This document shows positions 14,947-21,580 of a DNA stretch of 21,580 bases, in pieces (position 1 is the first letter of the stretch; every line of letters starts with the position of its first letter). The stretch is from Candidatus Hydrogenedentota bacterium (GTDB lineage Bacteria; Hydrogenedentota; Hydrogenedentia; Hydrogenedentiales; CAITNO01), in contig CAIXUF010000012.1 in assembly GCA_903922535.1 (NCBI GenBank), positions 1 through 21,580 on the forward strand, written 5' to 3'. A program made the translations under genes and the position numbers. Below the pieces are notes generated by a model. The model saw only the letters and a program-made list of their open reading frames with translations, did no database searches and was not told the origin of the DNA.

Positions 14947-14990
14947 TCCGAACAGCTTCGCGGTTCAATAACCACTTTGGGTTGTTCGGA
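14947..14990. other. Nested inverted repeat in the gap between convergent genes
   Basis: TCCGAACA (14947-14954) pairs with TGTTCGGA (14983-14990), and inside it GGTT (14962-14965) pairs with AACC (14970-14973). No U tract follows, so it is not a standard terminator. It lies 79 bp after the M48 gene. The function is unknown; it may help to end that transcript. Confidence 0.4.
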
Positions 14991-15010
14991 CAACGGTCAA
15001 TTGGTCCTGC

Positions 15011-15049
15011 ATAAAAAGAACCGCCGCCCCGGGCATCCGGGACGGCGGT
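15011..15049 (-). terminator. Rho-independent terminator of the aminotransferase gene
   Basis: On the minus strand a 13-bp stem forms from ACCGCCGTCCCGG and CCGGGGCGGCGGT with loop ATGC, followed by TCTTTTTAT (plus-strand AAAAAGA at 15013-15019). One position is G-U on the minus-strand RNA but C-A on the plus-strand RNA, which points to minus-strand use. It lies 20 bp beyond the stop codon at 15070. Confidence 0.85.
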
Positions 15050-15069
15050 CTTGGTTTGACGTTTTGCGC

Positions 15070-16266
15070 TCAGCCCTTGAGCACCTCAGCAATGGCGCTG
15101 CACAGGCTGTCCATGTTGGTCTCAGTCATGCCGGCCACGTTGATGCGTCCCGACCCGACAATGTAGAGGGCGTGCCTGTCGCGCAGCGCGTTGACCTGGT
15201 CCTTGTTCAGGCCGGAGAAGGAGAACATGCCCTTCTGGCGGGTGATGAAAGAGAAGTCGCGCTCAACGCCCTTGGCCTTGAGCGTGTCCACGAACAGCCT
15301 GCGCATGCCGTTGATGCGGGCGCGCATGTCGGCCACTTCCTGCTCCCACTGGGCGCGCAGGGTTGCGTCTGACAGGATGGTCGTGATGATCAGCCCGCCG
15401 TGGGCGGGCGGATTGGAGTAGTTGGTGCGGATGGCCTTTTCCACCTGGCTGAATGCCTTCTCCGCCGCGCCGGCCTCGCTCGCGACGAGGGTGAATGCGC
15501 CGCAGCGTTCGCGGTACAGGCCGAAGTTCTTCGAGAAGGAGCTGCACACGATCAGTTCCGGCACGGCGTTGCAGATGATGCGCAGGCCGGTCGCGTCCTC
15601 TTCCAGCCCGTCGGCGAAGCCCTGATAGGCAAAGTCCACCAGCGGCAGCCAGCCGGCCTTGGCCGCGGCATTGGCAATGGCCTGCCACTGTGCCGGTTCG
15701 GGGTCAATGCCGCTGGGGTTGTGGCAGCAGCCGTGCAGCAGCACGATGTCGCCCGCGGGCACCTGCTCCAGCGTGGCGATCATGGCGTCAAAGGCGAGCC
15801 CCTTGCTGGACGGATCATAGTAGGGGTAGTACTTCACCGCGTGCCCGGCCGCCTCAAAAATGGCGGCATGGTTGGCCCAGGTCGGGTCGCTCATCCACAC
15901 CGTGCTCTTGCCATAGCAGCGGAGGATGAAATCGGCCGTCACGCGCAGCGCGCCCGTGCCGCCCGGCGTGTGCGCCGTGCGGGCGCGGTTGTCGCGGTTG
16001 ATGGCGCTGTCCGCGCCGAAGACCAGCCCCTGCACCAACTTGCCATAGGCCGGATCGCCGGGCATGGGCATGTAGTTCTTGGTCGCTTCCTTTTCGAGCA
16101 GCAGCCGCTCCGCCGCCTTGACCGACGCCAGCACGGGCGTGTCGTTCTTGGCGTCCTTGTAGACGCCCACGCCGAGATTGATCTTCTCGGGCCGGGGGTC
16201 TTTCTTGAAAGCTTCGGTCAAGCCCAGAATCGCGTCGGGCGGGGCCATTTCGAGCCGTTCAAACAT
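15070..16266 (-). CDS. Aspartate/aromatic amino acid aminotransferase (class I, AspC/TyrB type)
   Basis: A 398-residue cytoplasmic PLP enzyme with the usual length and motifs of the bacterial aspartate/tyrosine aminotransferase subgroup. These are KINLGVGVYKD at 28-38, TPGGTGALR at 100-108 (phosphate-binding loop), W130 in PTWANH, HGCCHNPSGIDP at 178-189 with N183, D211 and Y214 in VDFAYQGF, the PLP-binding K246 in SSFSKNFGLYRERCG with R254, and R374 in GSGRINVAGM for the substrate carboxylate. It transfers amino groups between aspartate, and probably tyrosine or phenylalanine, and 2-oxoglutarate. The start has AAAGG 8 bases upstream. It has its own candidate promoter (16344-16373) and a strong terminator, so it is probably monocistronic. 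Aspartate versus aromatic preference cannot be decided from the sequence by eye. Confidence 0.95.
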   Translation of the reverse strand: MFERLEMAPPDAILGLTEAFKKDPRPEKINLGVGVYKDAKNDTPVLASVKAAERLLLEKEATKNYMPMPGDPAYGKLVQGLVFGADSAINRDNRARTAHTPGGTGALRVTADFILRCYGKSTVWMSDPTWANHAAIFEAAGHAVKYYPYYDPSSKGLAFDAMIATLEQVPAGDIVLLHGCCHNPSGIDPEPAQWQAIANAAAKAGWLPLVDFAYQGFADGLEEDATGLRIICNAVPELIVCSSFSKNFGLYRERCGAFTLVASEAGAAEKAFSQVEKAIRTNYSNPPAHGGLIITTILSDATLRAQWEQEVADMRARINGMRRLFVDTLKAKGVERDFSFITRQKGMFSFSGLNKDQVNALRDRHALYIVGSGRINVAGMTETNMDSLCSAIAEVLKG

Positions 16267-16343
16267 AACACGGGCCTTTCATCGTTGGGCGGTGCCCTGT
16301 TGCAGACATGCCGCGACGCGCACAGGCACGCCACGGCGCGTGG

Positions 16344-16373
16344 ATCATAGCGCATTTCTGGAATTTGCGGCAA
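16344..16373 (-). promoter_or_regulatory. Candidate promoter of the aminotransferase gene
   Basis: On the minus strand TTGCCG (16373-16368) and TATGAT (16349-16344) are spaced 18 bp apart, giving a leader of about 70 bases. The -35 box lies inside one arm of the inverted repeat at 16368-16403. Confidence 0.45.
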
Positions 16374-16436
16374 GATTCGCAATGACACCCGGCCATCTTG
16401 CCGTTCGTTCATGATCGCGTCATTTGCGATCTTACC
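16368..16436. promoter_or_regulatory. Inverted-repeat cluster overlapping the aminotransferase -35 box (possible operator)
   Basis: CGGCAAGAT (16368-16376) and ATCTTGCCG (16395-16403) are a perfect 9-bp inverted repeat. A third related copy, GCGATCTTACCGG, ends near 16438. The longer arms GGCAAGATTCGCAATGAC (16370-16387) and GTCATTTGCGATCTTACC (16419-16436) also pair imperfectly. Two alternative foldings are therefore possible. Overlap with the predicted -35 suggests a repressor or activator site; this is inference. Confidence 0.4.
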
Positions 16437-16497
16437 GGCAGGAACACCGGATAGAAGGCGTTACCTCACGCATTGAATGGCGCGCAATGCACGACGC

Positions 16498-16519
16498 TGC
16501 CGGAAGATGTCTTCCGGCA
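16498..16519. terminator. Perfect short hairpin downstream of the GT39-like gene
   Basis: TGCCGGAAGA (16498-16507) and TCTTCCGGCA (16510-16519) are a perfect 10-bp palindrome with a 2-base centre (4-base loop in RNA). It lies 29 bp past the stop of the minus-strand GT39-like gene. There is no U tract, so it may be a Rho-assisted stop, an mRNA-stabilising hairpin or a protein-binding palindrome. Confidence 0.45.
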
Positions 16520-16548
16520 TTCGTCCCCATTCAAGCCACAAGCGCCGC

Positions 16549-18174
16549 TCAGGGCTTGGTGCAGCGGTACAGGTACAAGTTCTGCATGCCCGGCAGAACG
16601 GTGCGTTGACAGGCAATGCCGAGTTCTTTTATGCGCTGCTCGAAGTTTCGGCGATCATCCAGGCTTTGCGGCCCCTCGAACACGGCCCATGCGGCCGTAG
16701 CTGTGCCGGCCATCTTCTGCACCTGTTCGACAACACCGTCCACAGTGAGATAGCGCTGCAGCGACGGTTGCAGGTCCGGGGCGTTGAACCCCAGCAGTCG
16801 CCACAGGTTCCATTCCTGTATCGCCACATTGACACAGCCGTTTTTGTCCGGACGGATGAGCTTCGCCGCATGGAGATAGTCGGGGCGCATGGGCAGCAGC
16901 ATCGACAACACCGAAAGGAAAAGGAGGGCGCTTCCCATGGCGGCAGGCATCAACAGGCGCAATGCCGGGGAACGGAACCGTGTGGCCGCGATCCCGCAGC
17001 ACAGGTAGAGTGCGGGCCAAATGTAGAGCACATAACGTGCCTGGAAGGCATGCGGTTTCCACAGCGCGGCGGCGAGATAGAGTCCCAGCATGGGCAGAAG
17101 GAACCAGCAAAGGACGGCGGTGAGGCGTGAGCCGCGGTTTGGGGCTTCACCGGGATCTGAGAGTTGGCGAGGACGCTGGCGCTCCCAGTAGGCGACGGCG
17201 CAGCATATTAATGCCGTGATGAAGCCGAGCAGGGTTAGGCGCGCCTCGGCCAGTTCCACTGGCTGGCGATATTCTAGCAGGAGTTCTGTTCTTGGACTGA
17301 CCGGCGCCTCGGTGTACTTGGGCGGGAACCCCACGGCCCAGTGCAGATACTCGGCCTCCTGCATGAACATGGTGCTGATGAACTGGTTGTAGCGGCTTTC
17401 CATGTCGTTTTTCGTGACCAGCTCCAGCGGGTTGCCGAAACGCGCCGCGGGCACGACTGGATCCGGCGCGGGGTGGATGGTGGCCACCCATGGAGCCAGC
17501 GTTGTTAGCAGCGCCACCTGCACCACCCCCCAGACCAGCAGCCGCCTGGGATTGCGCCATTCGGCCAGCAGCAGCCAGCAGCCCTGTCCGAAAAAGAGCA
17601 GCGGCGTGAACAAATGCGACCACAGTAGCGCCAGATTAAGCAGTCCGTGGCCCGCCAGCGCGGCCCTGCTCCGGCGCTCCTGCCACGCGATGAGCAGCCA
17701 CCAAGAGAATATGGCCAGCAGCAGCACCATCGCATAGGGACGCAGTCCCCGCGCATGAAAGACCTGAAATGGCGACAGGGCAAGGCACAACGCGGCGGTG
17801 AAGCCCGCCCAGCGGCCAAAGAGTCTCCGGCCCAGGCCGTAGAGCGCGGCAATGGCGGCCGTGCTGAAGATGACGGACAGCCAGCGCACCCACACGATGG
17901 AGCCGGGCGACAGACCCGCCCAAAAATATTGCAGCGCGTAATAAAGCGGAACCATCTCCCAGTTTTCGGCGCGCTGATCGTGCAGGCATTGCAGCAGCGT
18001 CGGCGCGTTCAGATGGCCAGCGCTGAAAAAGTCGTCCATCCACACCGACTCGGCGCCGAGCCCCCGGCCGCGCAGCCACAATCCCAGCGCCAGCGGCAGC
18101 GACAAGTCCATCAGGACCTGCGCGATCCGTCGCGCCGGGGAGGGCGGGGCTTGTATGGGCGCTGTGTCCGTCAT
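16549..18174 (-). CDS. Polytopic GT39-like (ArnT/PMT-type) glycosyltransferase
   Basis: A 541-residue membrane protein with about ten or more hydrophobic segments and a C-terminal soluble part (about residues 420-541). Two GT39/PMT_2-type landmarks are present. One is the acidic first loop AESVWMDDFFSAG at 41-53, whose D47/D48 are the expected catalytic aspartates. The other is the segment SPFQVFHARGLRPYAMVLLL at 134-153, which matches the family's HARxLRPYA pattern. Such enzymes move a sugar from a polyprenyl-phosphate donor to lipid, glycan or protein on the outer face of the inner membrane. AAAAGGAC lies about 5 bases before the ATG, and only 21 bp separate the gene from the upstream ATPase, so the two probably form an operon. 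Donor and acceptor are unknown. A perfect palindrome lies downstream at 16498-16519. Confidence 0.82.
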   Translation of the reverse strand: MTDTAPIQAPPSPARRIAQVLMDLSLPLALGLWLRGRGLGAESVWMDDFFSAGHLNAPTLLQCLHDQRAENWEMVPLYYALQYFWAGLSPGSIVWVRWLSVIFSTAAIAALYGLGRRLFGRWAGFTAALCLALSPFQVFHARGLRPYAMVLLLAIFSWWLLIAWQERRSRAALAGHGLLNLALLWSHLFTPLLFFGQGCWLLLAEWRNPRRLLVWGVVQVALLTTLAPWVATIHPAPDPVVPAARFGNPLELVTKNDMESRYNQFISTMFMQEAEYLHWAVGFPPKYTEAPVSPRTELLLEYRQPVELAEARLTLLGFITALICCAVAYWERQRPRQLSDPGEAPNRGSRLTAVLCWFLLPMLGLYLAAALWKPHAFQARYVLYIWPALYLCCGIAATRFRSPALRLLMPAAMGSALLFLSVLSMLLPMRPDYLHAAKLIRPDKNGCVNVAIQEWNLWRLLGFNAPDLQPSLQRYLTVDGVVEQVQKMAGTATAAWAVFEGPQSLDDRRNFEQRIKELGIACQRTVLPGMQNLYLYRCTKP

Positions 18175-18195
18175 GTTGTCCTTTTTGGGTGGAAT

Positions 18196-19401
18196 TCAGA
18201 CCGCGCCGGATGCACCCCGCGGCCGAAACTCGGGAATGGCCCGGTGCATGAACTGGTCAAACAGCGGCACGGTAAAGGTCATGTCACCATGGGCCGGGCT
18301 GTAAATCATTCCCTTCTTGATAAGTTTGGCCCGCACCGGACCCAGGGTCGTTATTTTTACCCCCAGCAGGTCCGCAATGTCGCTGGTGCGGTGCGCGCCG
18401 GGCCCCAATTCGGCCATCGCGCGCAGATAGTCCTTTTCTCTGGGGGTCAGCCGGTCAAACCGGACGCGAAAGAAATTCTCATCCAGCCTGCGGATAACGG
18501 TTGGGGTTGCCTCATGCACGGTGCGCAGTGTGATGGGGGATTGGGCGGCAAAATTCCACGCCTGATAGCCCCATTCCTGCAGGAAGTAGGGATACCCGTG
18601 GGTCAACCGGTAGATTTCACGCAGCGCATCCGCTTCAAAGGCGACTCCCGTCGCCAACACGGGATCCTGCAGTGCCTTGTTTGCGTCCAATTCCGAGAGG
18701 GGGCCGATGTCGGGAAAACTGAAGAGGCGCTCCGCATAGGATTTTGAGTCCCCTGCCAGGGCGGGAAGTATTGGCAGCCCCGCCCCGACAAGTATCAGCG
18801 GCAACTGGCGCTGCTGCATTTTGTGCATGGACACAATCAGGGCGCTTAGTTCGGTTTGGGCGAGATACTGAATCTCGTCGATAAGAATGGCCACCGCCGT
18901 CTGGCGTTCTTGTGCCGCTTCCGCCACGGCGACAAAAAGGTTGGGCAGGTCAATTTCAATGTCGCCGCTGTCCGCCGAACCGCGCTCCGGTTCGATATCC
19001 AGCCCAAAATCAACATCCGAGACAGTAATTTTTACGCCGCTGACGAAGCTCTTCAGCACACCCAGACCCCGGCGCACCTTGTCCCCTGTGCCCGCCATCC
19101 GGTCGAGCGCAAAGAACAGCCGGCGCAGATGGGGCACCAAAAAAACCGCCAGCGGTTTGTTCTCGAGAACCTCGACCAAAATGGTTCGGTAGTCCTCTTT
19201 CAGGGCGACGCGCTCTATTTCGTTGAGCAGCACGGTCTTGCCCACGCCGCGCAACCCTGTCAGCAGCAGGCTCTTTTCCGGCCGTCGTTGTTTTACACGT
19301 GCCAGCAGGATACGGGACTGCTCCAAAATGGCATCACGGCCAACCAGTTCCGGGGGCGGCGACCCGGCTCCCGGTGAAAAAGGGTTGCGGATGGGATTCA
19401 T
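18196..19401 (-). CDS. AAA/STAND-like ATPase with C-terminal winged helix
   Basis: A 401-residue cytoplasmic ATPase. The N-terminal PPELVGRDAILEQSRILL (16-33) is the start box of Orc1/Cdc6- and STAND-like proteins. Walker A is GLRGVGKT at 49-56 and Walker B is VAILIDEIQYL at 170-180. It is followed by LILVGAGLPILPALAG and RLFSFPDIGPLSELDA, then HGYPYFLQEWGYQAW at 268-282. Residues about 315-380 look like a winged helix-turn-helix (RLTPREKDYLRAMA, TSDIADLLGVKITTLGPVRAKLIKKGMI). Proteins of this make-up are common orphan ATPases with no settled function; regulation, mobile-element or defence roles have all been proposed for relatives. Residues 104-150 form an extra segment before Walker B. GGAAGG precedes the start by 7 bases, and an extended -10 lies just upstream. 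The gene is likely co-transcribed with the GT39-like gene. Confidence 0.85.
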   Translation of the reverse strand: MNPIRNPFSPGAGSPPPELVGRDAILEQSRILLARVKQRRPEKSLLLTGLRGVGKTVLLNEIERVALKEDYRTILVEVLENKPLAVFLVPHLRRLFFALDRMAGTGDKVRRGLGVLKSFVSGVKITVSDVDFGLDIEPERGSADSGDIEIDLPNLFVAVAEAAQERQTAVAILIDEIQYLAQTELSALIVSMHKMQQRQLPLILVGAGLPILPALAGDSKSYAERLFSFPDIGPLSELDANKALQDPVLATGVAFEADALREIYRLTHGYPYFLQEWGYQAWNFAAQSPITLRTVHEATPTVIRRLDENFFRVRFDRLTPREKDYLRAMAELGPGAHRTSDIADLLGVKITTLGPVRAKLIKKGMIYSPAHGDMTFTVPLFDQFMHRAIPEFRPRGASGAV

Positions 19402-19407
19402 AACCAG

Positions 19408-19428
19408 CCTTCCATTGCAATTATACCA
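19408..19428 (-). promoter_or_regulatory. Extended -10 promoter and ribosome binding site of the ATPase gene
   Basis: On the minus strand TGGTATAAT (19428-19420) is a textbook extended -10 (TGnTATAAT). The ribosome binding site GGAAGG (19413-19408) follows, with 6 bases to the ATG at 19401. No good -35 is visible, as expected for an extended -10 promoter. Confidence 0.6.
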
Positions 19429-19440
19429 ATTTATTCATGA

Positions 19441-19462
19441 GTATACGCCGGATCGTGTATAC
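19441..19462. promoter_or_regulatory. Paired GTATAC palindromes upstream of the ATPase promoter
   Basis: GTATAC occurs at 19441-19446 and 19457-19462, 16 bp apart centre to centre, forming a 22-bp imperfect dyad that covers the -35 region of the ATPase promoter. It is a possible operator. The rest of the AT-richer divergent gap 19402-19649 contains no convincing gene. Confidence 0.3.
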
Positions 19463-19591
19463 ATGCAAATAAAAGGGTATAAATCGCCCTCGTCTTGCAA
19501 TAAAACGCATTTTTAGCATCGGCTGCCGGAGAATGAAAGCGAAAGAGGGCAAGTGGCGGGCAGTGCATACGCGATTTGCCTTTTTGTGCCT

Positions 19592-19621
19592 TTGGGATAC
19601 CAAGGTCTTCTACTTTATGAT
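19592..19621 (+). promoter_or_regulatory. Candidate promoter of the DUF6067/GH123-like gene
   Basis: TTGGGA (19592-19597) and TATGAT (19616-19621) are separated by 18 bp. The ribosome binding site AGGAG (19634-19638) follows, 11 bases before the ATG at 19650. This is divergent from the ATPase promoter about 170 bp away. Confidence 0.45.
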
Positions 19622-19649
19622 TAGTGCCAGCACAGGAGCAACACAAATC

Positions 19650-21580
19650 ATGGGTATGGTATTGGGACTAATCGTGTTGATGGCTGGAACAGGCATGTCA
19701 GCCATGGCAAACGGCGCTGACGTGCCCTACGGGATCGGGGACTGGCCCGAATCGTTGGGCAACCACCGGGCCGTGGTGCGGGTGGACAAGGCCGACGAGG
19801 CGGTGCATGTCTGCATTCCATGGCGGCGGCTGGATGAACAGCCCGAACTGAAGGATGTCCAGGTGGTGGCGGGCAGCGAAGCAAAACCGCTGGCCAACCG
19901 GGTCGTGCTTCAGTGCACCCGCGAATGCGGCGAACTGCTATTCCAAGCCAAAACGCCGGGTGACTATTACGTGTATTACATGCCCTACCGTCCCAAGCGG
20001 CAATTGGGTTTCGGCAGCGAAACATACTCGAAGCCCGAAGACACGGCGGACGCCCAATGGCTGGGAAAGGCCCGGCGCACGTTTGAGAAATCGCCGGACC
20101 GGATGGCCCACGCCGAAGTGGTGGAGATTCAGGCGCGGGGGGAATGGAACCGTCTTGATCCCATGGAAGTTCCCGCGACGCAGGCGGAAACGGAGGGACT
20201 TCTGGCGCAGTGTCTGCCGTCCACGTTTCTGCTCTTTCCCGAAGACCGCGGGAACCCCATCCGGATGAAAGATGCCCTGCCCCTGAAATGGATACGCCAG
20301 GGAGTGCAGACCGGGTTTCGGGGGGAAGCGCAGCGGAACGAGTATTTCACCTTTCAACTGGGACTCTTTGCCGCCCGTCAAGCCTTGACCGGCCTGCGCG
20401 TTGAATTCTCTGACCTGCGCGCCGCCGGGGGCGCGGTTCTTCCGGCTTCGGCCCTTCGATGCTTCAACCTGGGCGGGACAGACTGGACCGGCAAGACCTT
20501 CACCAAGAAAGTGGACGTGCCGCAGGGACAGGTGCAGCCGCTGTGGTGCGGCGCGGATGTGCCCGAAACCGCCGCGCCCGGCGAGTATGCCGGTCGCGTC
20601 ACCGTGCGCGCGGCCGACGCGGAACCGGCGTCTGTGGATCTGGCGCTGACGGTCGGTCCCGACCTGCTGGTTGATCGCGGCGACGATGACCTGTGGCGGC
20701 ATGCGCGGCTGCGCTGGCTCGATTCAACCCTCGGGCTGGACGATGAAATCGTCGCGCCCTACACCCCGCTCGATATTGGCAAGGACAGGGTGGCCTGCCT
20801 GAATCGTGAGGTCACACTGGGCAAGGACGGTCTGCTGTCGGGCATCCGAAGCGGCGAAAACGAGATTTTGGCAAAACCGATGACCTTTTCCGTGCTTACC
20901 GATGCGGGGCCGGTCACATGGGCCGCACAAAAGGGCTCGCCGGAGTTTGTGAAGCACACCCCCGGCAAGGCCGAGTGGCAGACAGTTGTTGCCGACGACG
21001 GTTTTTTGGCGAAAGTATCCTGCCGGATGGAGTTCGACGGTTATCTGAACTTCGCCATTGCGCTGACCGCGACACGCGCCGCGAACGTGCAGGATATCCG
21101 GTTGACCGTGCCGATGCGCAAGGAAATCGCGACGTACATGATGGGCATGGGCCGCAAGGGCGGCTACCGTCCCGACACGTGGGACTGGCACTGGGACAAG
21201 GGCAAACACCAGGACGCCCTCTGGCTGGGCGATATAAGCGCCGGGCTCCAGTTCAAACTGAAAGGCCCGAACTACTCGTGGCCGTTGGTAAACATCCACT
21301 ACAAGCGCAAGCCGCTGGACATTCCGGACGCATGGAACAATGACGGCAAGGGCGGCTGCCGCGTCGGACAGGACGGCGACGCCGTGGTGATTACGGCGTA
21401 CTCGGGACCACGCGCGCTGGCGGCGGGCGAGACATTACAGTTCAACGCGGGCATGCTCATCACGCCGGTGAAACCGGTGGACTATGCGGCGCATTGGGCG
21501 ACACGCTACTACCACGCCTGCAAGCCGGTAGCCGAAGCGGCCGCCTCCGGCGCGACGGTCATCAACATCCACCAGGGCAA
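19650..21580 (+). CDS. Large secreted DUF6067/GH123-like glycoside hydrolase (3' truncated)
   Basis: The reading frame stays open from the ATG at 19650 to the right edge, giving 643 residues. Residues 1-21 are a signal peptide (MGMVLGLIVLMAGTGMSAMANG), with a poorly charged n-region. The following ~550 residues are beta-rich domains, including a middle immunoglobulin-like stretch (PLWCGADVPETAAPGEYAGRV). Residues about 500-545 carry YMMGMGRKGGYRPDTWDWHWDKGKHQDALWLGD in register, which resembles the conserved block of DUF6067/GH123-type proteins of Planctomycetes and Bacteroidetes. The window ends in TVINIHQG, where the catalytic barrel of such proteins would begin, so no active-site residues can be checked. 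It should act on polysaccharide outside the cytoplasm. The family name is from memory; the substrate is unknown. Confidence 0.82.
   Translation, partial: MGMVLGLIVLMAGTGMSAMANGADVPYGIGDWPESLGNHRAVVRVDKADEAVHVCIPWRRLDEQPELKDVQVVAGSEAKPLANRVVLQCTRECGELLFQAKTPGDYYVYYMPYRPKRQLGFGSETYSKPEDTADAQWLGKARRTFEKSPDRMAHAEVVEIQARGEWNRLDPMEVPATQAETEGLLAQCLPSTFLLFPEDRGNPIRMKDALPLKWIRQGVQTGFRGEAQRNEYFTFQLGLFAARQALTGLRVEFSDLRAAGGAVLPASALRCFNLGGTDWTGKTFTKKVDVPQGQVQPLWCGADVPETAAPGEYAGRVTVRAADAEPASVDLALTVGPDLLVDRGDDDLWRHARLRWLDSTLGLDDEIVAPYTPLDIGKDRVACLNREVTLGKDGLLSGIRSGENEILAKPMTFSVLTDAGPVTWAAQKGSPEFVKHTPGKAEWQTVVADDGFLAKVSCRMEFDGYLNFAIALTATRAANVQDIRLTVPMRKEIATYMMGMGRKGGYRPDTWDWHWDKGKHQDALWLGDISAGLQFKLKGPNYSWPLVNIHYKRKPLDIPDAWNNDGKGGCRVGQDGDAVVITAYSGPRALAAGETLQFNAGMLITPVKPVDYAAHWATRYYHACKPVAEAAASGATVINIHQG

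Noticed and set aside
19421..19603. 60-codon minus-strand frame upstream of the ATPase
   Set aside because: It overlaps the ATPase promoter and has no recognisable motif or ribosome binding site.

Overview
The window is a GC-rich bacterial chromosome fragment with 14 protein-coding genes. Two of these are cut by the window edges. I see no rRNA, tRNA, CRISPR array, transposase or phage gene. The gene content suggests a heterotrophic, polysaccharide-degrading Gram-negative from the PVC group or a relative such as Planctomycetota, Lentisphaerota or Hydrogenedentota. It includes a secreted GH20 hexosaminidase with a tectonin-like tail, a large DUF6067/GH123-like secreted protein, a membrane-anchored beta-helix protein, a radical SAM/SPASM protein and ADP-forming acyl-CoA ligase chemistry. 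The lineage is an inference from gene style, not from a marker gene.

Layout. (1) 1-2271, plus: the 3' end of an ADP-forming acyl-CoA synthetase, followed 4 bp later by a CoA-transferase fused to a GNAT acetyltransferase. A hairpin terminator and a cluster of 9-bp TGGACnnnn repeats follow. (2) 2486-4588, plus: a TIGR02757/DUF2400 protein and a radical SAM/SPASM protein. The latter converges on (3) 4611-6953, minus, a secreted beta-helix protein with a C-terminal membrane anchor. (4) 7131-9362, plus: the GH20 enzyme. (5) 9539-12441, plus: an alkaline-phosphatase-superfamily enzyme translationally coupled (ATGA overlap) to a family-4-like glycosyltransferase. (6) 12493-14868, plus: a tight operon of a double zinc-ribbon protein, LemA and an HtpX-like M48 protease with its own C-terminal zinc ribbon. 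(7) 15070-19401, minus: an aromatic/aspartate aminotransferase with a clear terminator, then, upstream of it, a polytopic GT39-like membrane protein and an AAA/STAND-like ATPase that probably form a two-gene operon. (8) 19650-end, plus: the 5' part of a large secreted DUF6067/GH123-like protein, divergent from the ATPase.

The clearest non-gene signals are three copies of a REP-like nested palindrome (two bracketing 9369-9529, one at 7029-7066) whose inner stems covary; the 9-bp repeat cluster at 2345-2447; a perfect TATAAT six bases before the ATG at 12493, suggesting a leaderless transcript; and inverted repeats overlapping predicted promoters of the aminotransferase and the ATPase. I see no single, obviously new multi-gene defence or biosynthetic system. 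The most unusual coding items are domain fusions (CoA-transferase-GNAT, GH20-tectonin, M48-zinc ribbon, beta-helix plus DUF4034-like plus membrane anchor) and an acidic/proline-rich insert in the glycosyltransferase.
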